A stretch of 64,000 nt of DNA from Sphingomonas lycopersici (GCF_026130605.1 NZ_JANFAU010000001.1:620001-684000), one strand, 5' to 3'. Positions 34,749-43,585 are shown, counted from the first letter of the stretch. A program made the numbers and translations. Notes: generated by a model not told the origin, from the sequence alone.

Positions 34749-36338
34749 TCAGTCGATCGCCACCACCACGACGGATTTCGCGGGAATGACGAGCGCCGCA
34801 CGCCCGCCCTTCACGACGCCGGTGAAGGGCTTCGGACGGACCACCTCCGGCGAGGCGAAGCTGTTGACCGCATCGAAGCGCGGCGCGCTCAATATCTCTC
34901 CGCGCGCGCCGTGGACGGTCATCCCGGCGACGCTCGCCTCGATCCGCGCGGCGCGGTGCGGATCGACATTGGTGAGCGCAAGCCACAATTTGCCGGCCGT
35001 ATCGCGCGCCGCGATCGCGTCCAGCCGCGGCATCGTCACCGCACCATGCGTATAGGTGCCCGCGTCGAGTTTGAGCGGAACGAATGTCGCGTCCTGGAAG
35101 GGCAGGTACATTTTGAAGATGTGATAGGTCGGCGTCAGCACCATCTTCGGCCCGTCGGTCAGGATCATCGCCTGCAGCACATTGGTCATCTGGGCGATGT
35201 TCGCCATCCGCACGCGATCGGCGTGACGCGCGAAGATGTTGAGGTTGAGCGCCGCGATAATCGCGTCGCGCATCGAATTCTGCTGCTGGAGAAACCCTGG
35301 GTTGGTGCCCGTATTGGGCTTCAGCCAGACACCCCATTCGTCCACAACGAGCGGGACCTTCTTCTCCGGATCATATTTGTCCATCACCGCGGCATGGGCA
35401 AGGATGAGCTTATCCATGTCCCATGTCGATTTGATCAGGCTGGCATAAGCCGCTTCGTCGAAATTCTCGCTTGCATAGGATGGCGGCCAGCCCGCGGTGG
35501 TATAGCTGTGGAGCGACAAGCCCTCGATGCTCCAGGCCCAATTATGGTCCTTATAGGCCTTCATGACCGCTTCGGTGTAATCGAGCTTGGCATCGCCGGG
35601 CCCCACCGCGATACGCCGCATCGCCTCGTCGCCCGTCTGGGCGGGGTTATAGTTGCGCACAAAGCGCGCAAATGGCCGCATCAAGGCGACATATTCGTCG
35701 CCGCTGAACGAGCCGCCGCAGCCCCAGGATTCATTGCCGATGCCGAGATATTTGACCTTATAGGGCGCGGGATGCCCGTTCGCCGCGCGCTCCTGGCCGG
35801 CGGTGGTTTTGGGATCCGCCGTCATATAGGCCAGCCAGTCGGCCGCTTCCTTGACGGTGCCGGAGCCGAGATTGACCGATACATAGGCTTCGCTGCCGAT
35901 CTGGTCGATGAAGTCGAAGAATTCGTCGGTGCCGAAGCTGTTCGGTTCTACCGCGTCGCCCCAGTTGGAGTTTATCGACACCTTCCGGCCCTTCGCCGGG
36001 CCGATGCCGTCGCGCCAATGATATTCGTCGGCGAAGCATCCGCCGGGCCAGCGTACATTCGGCACCTTGATCGCGCGCAACGCGGCGACCACGTCCTTGC
36101 GGATGCCGCGCACATTGGGAATGCTCGAATCCCGGCCGACCCAGACGCCGCCGTAAATCCCGGTGCCGAGGTGCTCCGCGAACTGGCCGAACAGGTTGCG
36201 ATCGATCCGGGGGCCCGGCGAACGGGTATCGACGGCCAGCACGATCGGCGCGTCCGCCCCGGTCTGCGCCGGCGCGGCCGACGCCGCGAACGCCAGCAGT
36301 GCGGCCGCCAACAGCGGCCTGAAAGCCTTGCTCATCAT
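34749..36338 (-). CDS. GH51 alpha-L-arabinofuranosidase, exported
   Basis: This is 529 residues with a signal peptide ending PAQ. The barrel shows the FGQFAEHLGTGIYGG opening, VRWPGGCFADEYHWRDGIG, acid/base Glu203 in GIGNESWGCGG, and nucleophile Glu334 in VVDEWGVWL. The C-terminal jelly-roll is present, so it is full length. It removes L-arabinofuranose from arabinoxylan. Two adjacent ATG codons (36338 and 36335) follow GGAGGA. It lies 38 bases downstream of the antiporter gene, so the two are probably one transcript. Confidence 0.94.
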   Translation of the reverse strand: MMSKAFRPLLAAALLAFAASAAPAQTGADAPIVLAVDTRSPGPRIDRNLFGQFAEHLGTGIYGGVWVGRDSSIPNVRGIRKDVVAALRAIKVPNVRWPGGCFADEYHWRDGIGPAKGRKVSINSNWGDAVEPNSFGTDEFFDFIDQIGSEAYVSVNLGSGTVKEAADWLAYMTADPKTTAGQERAANGHPAPYKVKYLGIGNESWGCGGSFSGDEYVALMRPFARFVRNYNPAQTGDEAMRRIAVGPGDAKLDYTEAVMKAYKDHNWAWSIEGLSLHSYTTAGWPPSYASENFDEAAYASLIKSTWDMDKLILAHAAVMDKYDPEKKVPLVVDEWGVWLKPNTGTNPGFLQQQNSMRDAIIAALNLNIFARHADRVRMANIAQMTNVLQAMILTDGPKMVLTPTYHIFKMYLPFQDATFVPLKLDAGTYTHGAVTMPRLDAIAARDTAGKLWLALTNVDPHRAARIEASVAGMTVHGARGEILSAPRFDAVNSFASPEVVRPKPFTGVVKGGRAALVIPAKSVVVVAID

Positions 36339-36376
36339 TTCCTCCCGTCGATTGTCAGTTTTGTGGAGACGCGCTC

Positions 36377-37720
36377 CTACCCCGCCTTCAGCGCGGCGAG
36401 CTCGCCGTCGGCGCGCGCTTTCGCGCCGTAGACGAGCTCGAACAACGGCCCCGCCATCATCGTGGTGACGATCGCCATCAGCACCAGCATCGAGAACAAC
36501 GAGGGGCCGATGATCCCCTTCTGCAGGCCGATATTGATAATGATCAATTCCATCAGGCCGCGCGAGTTCATCAGCGCGCCGATGCCGAGCGCGGTGCGAT
36601 TATCCTCGCCGGCAAGCCGTGCCGCTGCCCAGCAGGCACCGAATTTCGCCAGCACCGACGCCGCCAGGATGCCGAGCGCAACGAGCAGCAGCGACGCCGA
36701 ATTGACCATGTCGAGGCGCGTATTGAGCCCCGAATAGGTGAAGAACATCGGCAGCAGCAGCACGACTGCCAGCGGCTCGACCTTGCGTTTCAGCTCGTCG
36801 ACGAAGGCGCCGCGCGGCATGCAGGCGCCGAGGATGAAGCCGCCGAAAATGGCGTGAATGCCGATCGCGTCCATCACGAAGGCGGAGAGGCAGAACAGCA
36901 GCATCGTGAGCGCCAGGACATTGGTGCTCATGCTGCCCTGCGCCTCGACGGTGCGGCCGAGCGGCGCGAGCAGCCGCCGGCCCCATAGCAGCATGAAGCC
37001 GACATATAATGTCGCGCCGCCGATCGCGAGTATCGCCAGTCCGGCGCCGCCGCCGAACGTCGCCAGCACCACCGCCAATACGCACCACGATGCGGCATCG
37101 TCGAACGCGCCGGCGGTCAGCGACAATGTCCCGAGCGACGAATCCGCCAGACCGCGTTCGTTGATGATCCGTGCCAGCATCGGAAAAGCGGTCAGCGCGA
37201 TGCAGGCCCCCATGAACAGCGTGGCGCTGCCCTGGCCGATTCCCGGCGCGAACAGGCCGTCGACCGACAGCAGCGACGGCGTGACAAGGGCGGCGAGCAC
37301 GAAGGGCGCGACGATCCCGGCGGCGGACACCGCCCCGGCGCTGCGCGCTTTCGCCTGGAAATGATCGAGCCGGAGCGTCAGCCCGACCATGAACATATAA
37401 AGCCCCACGCCGAGCTGCGCGCCGGCGTAGAGGACGTTGCGGGTCTCCTTGGGAAACAGCGCCAGCTGAAAGTCGGGAAAGAACAGCCCGAGCAATGACG
37501 GGCCCAGCACGACGCCGGCGATCATCTCCCCCACGACCTGCGGCTGGCCGAGCATCCGCTGACCCGCCCAGCCGACCAGACGGCAGGCGAGAAGGATCAC
37601 CGCGAGCTGCATGAAGAAATGCACGCTGAAATCGCCGGGCGTGTAGCTCGCGCCCGCGCCATGCGGCGACAATATGCCGGTTATCGTCGAAACCAGGCTG
37701 TCGACGGTCCCTTCGGGCAT
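36377..37720 (-). CDS. Cation:proton antiporter, CPA2-type
   Basis: This 447-residue polytopic inner-membrane protein belongs to the Na+(K+)/H+ exchanger family. It has about 12 helices, with QPQVVGEMIAGVVLGPSLLG near the N-terminus (key residues GEMIAG-LGPSLLG), the ion-site GAFDDAASW Asp pair in the middle, and a C-terminal MNSRGLMELI motif. No TrkA-N or other regulatory domain is attached. It is the first gene ahead of GH51, behind a weak LacI-type operator (37764). Why an antiporter travels with an arabinofuranosidase is not clear; pH or ion balance during proton-coupled sugar import is one option. Confidence 0.9.
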   Translation of the reverse strand: MPEGTVDSLVSTITGILSPHGAGASYTPGDFSVHFFMQLAVILLACRLVGWAGQRMLGQPQVVGEMIAGVVLGPSLLGLFFPDFQLALFPKETRNVLYAGAQLGVGLYMFMVGLTLRLDHFQAKARSAGAVSAAGIVAPFVLAALVTPSLLSVDGLFAPGIGQGSATLFMGACIALTAFPMLARIINERGLADSSLGTLSLTAGAFDDAASWCVLAVVLATFGGGAGLAILAIGGATLYVGFMLLWGRRLLAPLGRTVEAQGSMSTNVLALTMLLFCLSAFVMDAIGIHAIFGGFILGACMPRGAFVDELKRKVEPLAVVLLLPMFFTYSGLNTRLDMVNSASLLLVALGILAASVLAKFGACWAAARLAGEDNRTALGIGALMNSRGLMELIIINIGLQKGIIGPSLFSMLVLMAIVTTMMAGPLFELVYGAKARADGELAALKAG

Positions 37721-37763
37721 TCCGCCATCCCCTCCATCTAATGCGCCGACAATAACCGCGAAA

Positions 37764-37777
37764 TGTGAGCGTTAACA
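37764..37777. promoter_or_regulatory. Possible LacI-type operator TGTGAGCGTTAACA
   Basis: It keeps the outer TG...CA and central CG of the other three operators but differs at two inner positions, and its arms match each other at five of seven bases. It lies 43 bases upstream of the antiporter/GH51 operon, a sensible place for an operator. Confidence 0.45.
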
Positions 37778-38093
37778 AGAGGGGTTTCCGCGGCGCGATG
37801 TCGCTATCCCGGAAAGGCTGCCAATTTGCGGGTAAGGACCGGGGGCAGTGGAGGGAGCGCGGCCTGCTGCCCGGGGGGAGGGGATGGCGCGACCGCGCTC
37901 CAGGAGAGAGTTGCCCGCAAGCGGGTGGAGGACGCCCGGAGCATTCCTCCCCTAAAGATGCCCCTGCCGCGGCAGCAATATCGTCCTGACGGCGGGGAGC
38001 TTCGGCGAAATTCGCGGATTTGTTGCAAATGTCCAGCAATAAATGTCGGAGTATATGGATATTGCGCGGGAACCGAAGGGCTTAGCTATCGTC
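37778..38093. other. Intergenic stretch with no recognised gene
   Basis: About 316 bases separate the antiporter operon promoter from the end of cobS. Short open frames here have no recognisable domain or ribosome site. I see C/G-rich runs (GGGGGCAGTGGAGGGAG and CATTCCTCCCC) that resemble degraded copies of the CCTCC-type intergenic repeat at 8862, but no clear full palindrome. Confidence 0.5.
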
Positions 38094-38807
38094 TCACCCG
38101 AGGCGAAGCGCGAAGGCGAGCAGCAGCCCGGTTTCGACCAGCTCGATTCCCGCGCCGTGGACATCCCCGGTGACCCCGCCGAGGCGGCGATGCGCCCACC
38201 AGCCGAACGCGCCGATCAGCACCGGCGCCGTAGCGAGCGGTGGCAACAGCAAGCAGGCAGCGGCCAGCGCGAGGCCCCATGCGGCCAATATCGGCAGCGT
38301 GATCGCGCCGGCGATGCTCGCGCCCAAACCGCTGTCGCGCAGCGGGGGCAGGAACCGCGCCCAGGCCAGCGGCCCGAGCCGCGCCGCGGCGGGGATCGCG
38401 ATCAGCGCAAGCCAGCTAGTCGGCAGGACAAGGTGGAGCAGCACCAGCTTGGCGGCGAGTTGCAGCGCGATCGCGGTGACGCCGAAGCTGCCGATGTGCG
38501 GATCGCGCATCACCTGCAAAAGCCGGGTGCGATCGCCGTGCGCGGCGCCGAGCCCGTCGGCGACGTCGCCCAGCCCGTCGAGGTGGAGCGCGCCCGTCGC
38601 CCATATCCATAATGTCGTCGCGGCGAGCGCGCCGAGCCACGGATCGATCCGTCCGCCGAGCCATCCCGCGCCCGCCACCAGCACGCCGATCGCGAGCCCG
38701 GCGACCGGATAGAGCCGCACCGCGCGCGCGAAATCGCGCGCATCGGCGGCAAGCTGCGGCATCGGCAGGCGGGTGAGGAAGGCCAGCGCGACGATCAGCG
38801 ATCGCAT
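38094..38807 (-). CDS. cobS: Adenosylcobinamide-GDP ribazoletransferase (cobalamin synthase)
   Basis: This 237-residue polytopic inner-membrane enzyme joins adenosylcobinamide-GDP with alpha-ribazole(-phosphate), the last assembly step of cobalamin. Typical features are the start with FLTRLPMP, the catalytic-looking ALHLDGLGDVADGL segment with acidic residues, and RDPHIGSFG. ATG 38807 is inside the preceding cobC frame (13-base overlap), so translation is coupled. It is the last gene of the B12 operon. Confidence 0.95.
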   Translation of the reverse strand: MRSLIVALAFLTRLPMPQLAADARDFARAVRLYPVAGLAIGVLVAGAGWLGGRIDPWLGALAATTLWIWATGALHLDGLGDVADGLGAAHGDRTRLLQVMRDPHIGSFGVTAIALQLAAKLVLLHLVLPTSWLALIAIPAAARLGPLAWARFLPPLRDSGLGASIAGAITLPILAAWGLALAAACLLLPPLATAPVLIGAFGWWAHRRLGGVTGDVHGAGIELVETGLLLAFALRLG

Positions 38808-39361
38808 TGCCGCAACTCGTTGATCTGCGCGCGGCGCGGTTTTCCTTCCCACACGGTGAGCGACAGCATCGCGGCATAGGGCAGGTCGAACGCCCAGGTC
38901 GCGGCGAGGCTCAGCCCGCAGAGATGCGCGAGCGCGGCACGCATCGCCCCGCCGTGGGTCACCACCAATGTCGGGACGGGGGCGAGATCGTCGATCGCCG
39001 CGCCGACCCGCGCGACCAGCGCCGACCAGCTTTCGCCGCCGGGGGGCGGGTGAGCATCCGGGTCATCGTGGAAGCACGCCAGCGCGACGGGGTCGATATC
39101 GCTCGCCGCCAGCCCGTTCCACGCGCCGAAATCGAGTTCGCGCCAGCGCGGGTCGCGCCGCGGCGTGCCGATCGCCTCGGCGCAGCGTCGTGCGCGGGTG
39201 AGATCGGAGGCGATTAGGGCATCGACCGGCGGAAGTCCTCGCGCCTGCGCGACGCATGCCGCGATGCCGCCCGCCGTAACCTCGGCATCGTGATGCCCGA
39301 GCATCCGCCCGGTGACGACCGGCGCGCCGTGTCGTAGCAGGTGGAGCGCGAAGCGCGTCAT
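38795..39361 (-). CDS. cobC: Histidine phosphatase family protein, probable alpha-ribazole phosphatase
   Basis: This 188-residue cytoplasmic phosphatase has the catalytic LLRHGAPV at residues 9-16, RELDFGAWNG in the middle, and the second His in VVTHGGAMRA. These are marks of the phosphoglycerate-mutase-like family. Lying between cobT and cobS, it most likely dephosphorylates alpha-ribazole-5-phosphate made by CobT. It starts at ATG 39361, overlapping the cobT stop by four bases. Confidence 0.9.
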   Translation of the reverse strand: MTRFALHLLRHGAPVVTGRMLGHHDAEVTAGGIAACVAQARGLPPVDALIASDLTRARRCAEAIGTPRRDPRWRELDFGAWNGLAASDIDPVALACFHDDPDAHPPPGGESWSALVARVGAAIDDLAPVPTLVVTHGGAMRAALAHLCGLSLAATWAFDLPYAAMLSLTVWEGKPRRAQINELRQCDR

Positions 39362-40368
39362 CCCCCGGCGACGCCGGCCTCGGCGAAGGTCGCCATTTCA
39401 TCATGCGCGGCGAGCGCGGCGCGGACGATCTGCGCCGCCACCGCCGCGCCGCTGCCCTCGCCCAATCGCATGTCGAGCATGAGCAGCGGCGACAGCCCGA
39501 GCCGGTCGAGCAAGCCGCGGTGCCCCGGCTCGGCCGAACAATGCCCGGCGAGGCAATGGTCGGTGATCGCGGCATTGCCGTGCGCCAGCGGGGCGATCGC
39601 GGCGGTGCCGATGAAGCCGTCGAGCAGCACGGGGATGCGTGCGTGGCGCGCGGCGATGATCGCGCCGGCGATCGCGACGATCTCGCGCCCGCCCACCCGG
39701 CGCAGGATCTCGAACGGTTGGTCGAGGTGCCCGGCGTGATGCGCCAACGCCATGTCGACGACCGCCGCCTTGCGCTGCACCCCGGCCGCATCGACCCCGG
39801 TGCCGGGGCCGACCCAGTCCGCCCCCGCCCCGCCGAAGCTTGCGGCGGCGAGCGCGGCGGCGACGGTGGTGTTGCCGATCCCCATCTCGCCGAGCACCAG
39901 CAGATCGGCATCGCCGATCGCCGCCGCGCCCGCGTCGAGCGCGGCGAGACAGTCATCGGCGGTCATCGCCGGGCCGGTGGTGAAATCCTCGGTCGGCCGG
40001 TCGAGATCGAGCGGGACGACCGACAGGGCCAGCCCGGCGGCAGCGGCGAGCGCATTGATCGCCGCGCCCCCGGCGGCGAAATTCGCCACCATCTGCGCGG
40101 TCACCGCGGCGGGAAAGGCGCTCACCCCGCGTGCGACGACGCCGTGGTTGCCGGCGAACACCAATGCGCGGCCGTGCGCGATGCGTGGCCGCGCGGCGCC
40201 GTGCCAGCCGGCGACGAACAATGCGATTTCCTCCAGCCGGCCGAGCGAGCCGGGCGGTTTGGTGAGTTGCGCCTGTCGCGCCGCTGCCGCATCGCGCGCG
40301 ACGCGATCCGGGGCGGGGAGGGTGGCGAGCGCGGTCTCGAACGCGGCGACCGATCCGAACATCCTCAT
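39358..40368 (-). CDS. cobT: Nicotinate-nucleotide--dimethylbenzimidazole phosphoribosyltransferase
   Basis: This 336-residue enzyme activates the lower ligand of cobalamin. The family blocks are LTKPPGSLGRLEE near residue 35, FAGNHGVVARGVSAFP, EMGIGNTTVAAAL, and a C-terminal LRLGEGSGAAVA containing the catalytic Glu. The length is normal. It overlaps DUF1636 upstream and cobC downstream by four bases each, so the operon is tightly coupled. Confidence 0.96.
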   Translation of the reverse strand: MRMFGSVAAFETALATLPAPDRVARDAAAARQAQLTKPPGSLGRLEEIALFVAGWHGAARPRIAHGRALVFAGNHGVVARGVSAFPAAVTAQMVANFAAGGAAINALAAAAGLALSVVPLDLDRPTEDFTTGPAMTADDCLAALDAGAAAIGDADLLVLGEMGIGNTTVAAALAAASFGGAGADWVGPGTGVDAAGVQRKAAVVDMALAHHAGHLDQPFEILRRVGGREIVAIAGAIIAARHARIPVLLDGFIGTAAIAPLAHGNAAITDHCLAGHCSAEPGHRGLLDRLGLSPLLMLDMRLGEGSGAAVAAQIVRAALAAHDEMATFAEAGVAGG

Positions 40369-40739
40369 GCGACGACATATCCTTCAGGCGGAGTGCGGGT
40401 GATGAAATGGCCCTTCACCCCCTCGGGCCAGTCGCGGTACGGCACCTGCCCCCACTCGCTCGCGGCATAAGCGCGCGCATAATCGAGGATCGCGCGCGCC
40501 GCCTCGTCGGTCGGGTCGAAGCGGCCGAGGACATAGCCGATCTTGCCCGGCGCGCGGAGGTGGACGGTGCAGGACTCGCGGCAGGCGAACAGGCACGGCA
40601 TCTCCTGCACCGCGACCTCGGCATAGGCCGCGTCGCCACCCTGCACCCGGCGCAACGCCGCGACGAGCGCCGCCCCCGCGACGTTGCGGCAGGTGTTGCA
40701 TGCCACCACCGCCGCGCCGCCGGGGACGGGCTTCAGCAT
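40365..40739 (-). CDS. DUF1636 family protein with cysteine motif
   Basis: This is 124 residues. Cysteines occur as CNTCRN near residue 14 and CLFACRESC near 49-57, so a metal or Fe-S cluster of the ferredoxin-like (2Fe-2S thioredoxin fold) kind is plausible. The C-terminus (KGHFITRTPPEG) is family-typical. DUF1636 genes recur in B12-related loci of alphaproteobacteria, but no function is established. The frame upstream to 41486 is a shadow of the neighbouring genes; ATG 40739 is used. Confidence 0.85.
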   Translation of the reverse strand: MLKPVPGGAAVVACNTCRNVAGAALVAALRRVQGGDAAYAEVAVQEMPCLFACRESCTVHLRAPGKIGYVLGRFDPTDEAARAILDYARAYAASEWGQVPYRDWPEGVKGHFITRTPPEGYVVA

Positions 40740-41281
40740 GCGGTGACCGGCCGGTCGCGCGGCGCGGCGGGGAGCCCCGCCGCAACGAGCGTGCGATAGA
40801 GCAGATACAGCCCGGCGAGGATCGCGGCGTTGCGCGCGAACAGCCGCGCGTTGATCGCCGGCGACAGCGCGATATCCACCCCGCCGAGCCCGACCGCGCC
40901 GAGGAGCTGGACGATCTTGAACCCGATCGTCGCGCCGAGATAGGCGATCGCGATGCGCAGCAGCACGCGGCCCGGCGCGACGCGATCGGCGGCGACGCGC
41001 GCGCCGACGACCGCGGCGACCGCCGCCAACCCCAGCGTCGCGCCCCATAGCAAGGTCGATGTGTCGCGCGGATAGCCGAGCAGGCAGAAACCGGTCGCCT
41101 GGCTCAATGCCCAGCTCGCGATCATCAGCACGATACCGTCGCGCGCGCGCAACTGCGTCGCCGCCAGCGCGGCGAGCGCGGTGAACGGCGTCGCACAGGC
41201 GAGCGCCAGGGTGGTGAGCGCGCTCGCCAGCGTCAGCAGCATGATCCACAGCGTGGAGACGCGCGCATCGGATCGGGTCAT
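40733..41281 (-). CDS. Small polytopic membrane protein of the B12 operon, BtuM-like candidate
   Basis: This 182-residue protein has about five or six predicted membrane helices. A single Cys66 lies in QATGFCLLGYPRD, in a loop between helices 2 and 3. BtuM-type B12 transporters are six-helix proteins of about this size with one functionally important cysteine, and they occur behind B12 riboswitches next to btuB. That resemblance, plus the lack of btuCDF in the window, supports the call, but I could not align it and the identity may be only general. ATG 41281 has AAAGGAG upstream; an ATG at 41314 is less likely. Confidence 0.5.
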   Translation of the reverse strand: MTRSDARVSTLWIMLLTLASALTTLALACATPFTALAALAATQLRARDGIVLMIASWALSQATGFCLLGYPRDTSTLLWGATLGLAAVAAVVGARVAADRVAPGRVLLRIAIAYLGATIGFKIVQLLGAVGLGGVDIALSPAINARLFARNAAILAGLYLLYRTLVAAGLPAAPRDRPVTAC

Positions 41282-41313
41282 CGTCGTTGCTCCTTTCATG
41301 AACGGCGCACGCA

Positions 41314-43293
41314 TCAGAAGCGCCCCCGGAAGCCGGCATAGATGCTGCGGCCGAGGGTGCCGTAGCGATAGACGGTCTCATATTTCTCGTCGAACACGTT
41401 TTCGCCGCGCACGAACAGCCGCAGCCCCGGGGTGACGGGCAGCTCGGCGCGCAGGTCGACCAACGTATAAGAAGCGAGCACGACATTGCTCGTCGCGCTG
41501 TCGAACGTATCGCCCGACCAGCGCACCGCCGCGCCGAACGACGGACCGCCTGGGAAGCTGTAATCGGCGCTGGCGTTCCACGCGTGGCGCGGGCGGCGCG
41601 GCAATTGCCGGCCGAACGTGGCGACGCCCGGCGAGCGATCCTCCGATGCGGTCCAGCTGTAATTGCCGTCGATCGTCAGCCGCTTGCCGAGCGCGACATG
41701 CCCGGCCGCCTCGATGCCGTTGGCGAAGGCGCGCGAGACGTTCTTGTAATAGCCGAAGCGGCGCTGGGTGGTGCTGCCGGGGACGAGGCACATCGAGTCG
41801 ATCGCGCCGGTCGAGCAGCCGTTGTAGATGATGAGGTCGTTCGAGCGCCGCTCGAAATAGGTCGCGCCGAGCGCGACATGCCCGTCGAGGAAACGCTGTT
41901 CGACCCCCGCTTCCCATCCGTTCACGCGTTCGGGGCGCAGCGCCTGGTTCCCATATTCGGAGAAGAGCTGGTAGAGCGTCGGCGCCTTGAAGCCTTCCGA
42001 ATAGCTCGCGCGGAACACGGTGCCGGTGGGCAACGCCCAGGCGCCGCCGCCGGCGAACAGGGTCTTGCCGCCGTAGCGGCTGTGATCGTCGTTGCGCACC
42101 CCCGCGGTCAGCGTCAGCCCGGCGATCACCGCGGCGTTGAGCTGGCCGTAGAAGCTGGTGATCTCCGCCCGGCCGCGTGCGGGCGCGGGGATCGGCACCG
42201 ACAGGCTGGCGGCGGGCGAGACGCTGCGGAAGCGGCTCACCTCATTCTCCGCGCCGAACACCGCGTCGACCCCGCGCGTGATCGCGAAACTGCCCTGATA
42301 TTCGAGCCGTTCGTTGCGCCCTGCCGCGTCGAAGGTCAGCGTCCGCGCACGCGCCGGATTGTAGTTGTCGCGATCGGTGTTGGTGTAGCCATAAGCGAAC
42401 CGGTTGCGGAACCGCCCGTCGAGCAGCGCGACATTGAGGCCGGCATAGCCGACGAATTCGCGGTTGAGCGTATATTCGGGGGTGTCGCCGCTGAATCCGT
42501 CGATCCCGGCGCGGCCGTTGGCATAATAGCCGCGCAGTTCGGCGCTGACGTTGGGCGTGATCGTCAGCACTGCACGCCCGGCGATCGAGCGGTTGGTATA
42601 GCCGTCGAGTTCCCGCCCGCCGAAATCGGGGGCGATCGCGGAGATGCCGCGGGTGGTGAAGGCCTGCCCGCCGACGCGCCATGCGAGCGGCCCGTCATTG
42701 CCGCCGATCGCCGCGCGCGCGCTGACGGTATCGCGGCTGCCCGCTTCGATATCGAAACTGCCCTCGAGCCGCTTTTCGGGCAGCGGGGTCACGACATTGA
42801 CCACCCCGCCGATCGCCTGGCTGCCCCACAGGATCGACTGCGGCCCGCGCAGCACCTCGATCCGCCCGGCGTCGCCGGTCAGCAGATTGGCGAAATTATA
42901 GCCGCCGCCGGTCGCCGACGGATCGTTGAGCTTGACCCCGTCGATCACCACCACCGTCTGATCGCTCTCTGCACCGCGGATGCGCAGGCTGGTCGCGGTG
43001 CCATAACCGCCGTTGCGCGACATGGTGACCCCGGGGGTGCGCAGCAGCAGATCGGAAACCGACATGTCGCCGGCGCGGTCGATCGCATTCTTGTCGAGCA
43101 CGGTGACCGACGCCGCGACGCGATCGATCGCGACGGGCGCGCGCATCGCGGTGACGACGACGGTGCCGTCGGCATCGGGCGTGGCGGCGGCGTCGGGCGC
43201 CGGCGCCGATACCGGCGGCTGGTTGGCGGATTGGGCGAAAAGGGGGCTGGGCGCGATCAGCGCGACGCCCGCGATTGGATAGAGAAGCTTCAT
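41314..43293 (-). CDS. btuB: TonB-dependent vitamin B12 receptor
   Basis: This is about 659 residues. A signal peptide ends at LFAQ. The plug contains TVVVTAMRAPVAIDRV, the FANLLTGDAGRIEVLRGPQS block and a SQAIGGVVNVVT segment. The barrel ends GFRGRF. The size (about 600-660) matches the short BtuB type and not the large sugar receptors elsewhere in the window. It starts at ATG 43293 immediately after a cobalamin riboswitch and is followed by B12 salvage genes, so B12 import is well supported. Confidence 0.93.
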   Translation of the reverse strand: MKLLYPIAGVALIAPSPLFAQSANQPPVSAPAPDAAATPDADGTVVVTAMRAPVAIDRVAASVTVLDKNAIDRAGDMSVSDLLLRTPGVTMSRNGGYGTATSLRIRGAESDQTVVVIDGVKLNDPSATGGGYNFANLLTGDAGRIEVLRGPQSILWGSQAIGGVVNVVTPLPEKRLEGSFDIEAGSRDTVSARAAIGGNDGPLAWRVGGQAFTTRGISAIAPDFGGRELDGYTNRSIAGRAVLTITPNVSAELRGYYANGRAGIDGFSGDTPEYTLNREFVGYAGLNVALLDGRFRNRFAYGYTNTDRDNYNPARARTLTFDAAGRNERLEYQGSFAITRGVDAVFGAENEVSRFRSVSPAASLSVPIPAPARGRAEITSFYGQLNAAVIAGLTLTAGVRNDDHSRYGGKTLFAGGGAWALPTGTVFRASYSEGFKAPTLYQLFSEYGNQALRPERVNGWEAGVEQRFLDGHVALGATYFERRSNDLIIYNGCSTGAIDSMCLVPGSTTQRRFGYYKNVSRAFANGIEAAGHVALGKRLTIDGNYSWTASEDRSPGVATFGRQLPRRPRHAWNASADYSFPGGPSFGAAVRWSGDTFDSATSNVVLASYTLVDLRAELPVTPGLRLFVRGENVFDEKYETVYRYGTLGRSIYAGFRGRF

Positions 43294-43407
43294 AGTCTCC
43301 CACATGACGACATGCGCCGGCGCGCGATGCGCACCGGGGCTGGTTGCTTGTCGTCTCGCGGGTTTGACCCCCGTCCGTCCGGCGCACCCTGGCCGGTCGA
43401 AGGACGA

Positions 43408-43585
43408 CCGCGACGGGCAGGTCTCCTGGCTTGCGGGTCAATGCCGCTCCGTGCCGCCTTCTCAGGATGTCGATCCCAATGGCATGTGGCACGGTGGCTC
43501 GCCGCTCACAGTTGCAGGGGCAGCCGGGGTTTCGAACCCCGTTCCCTTTCAATCCCCGGTCAAGGGGAACCTGTCGCGTGATCGG
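43408..43585 (-). promoter_or_regulatory. Cobalamin (AdoCbl) riboswitch
   Basis: Read on the minus strand, the region contains the B12 box GCTGCCCCTGCAACTGTGAG with the following CGG (43524-43502). Before it is a GGGAACGGGG/CCCC stem, and the 3' closing block GCAAGCCAGGAGACCTGCC is at 43434-43416. These are the diagnostic elements of class I cobalamin riboswitches. It lies about 115 bases before the btuB ATG and would shut the B12 operon when the cofactor is abundant. A 5' stem GGTTCCCC lies near 43571. The ends are approximate. Confidence 0.92.

Noticed and set aside
37826..38173. A 115-codon open frame over the cobS end and the gap before it
   Set aside because: No domain, no ribosome site, Arg/Gly-rich composition and overlap with cobS.
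43521..43550. A GGTTTCGAACCCC segment that looks like a tRNA T-arm
   Set aside because: It is a stem of the cobalamin riboswitch; no acceptor, D-arm or anticodon arm can be folded around it.
41584..43581. A 665-codon open frame on the plus strand opposite btuB
   Set aside because: It runs antisense to a gene with a clear TonB-receptor fold, is Arg/Asp-rich low-complexity sequence with no recognisable domain, and arises from high GC in the third codon position.
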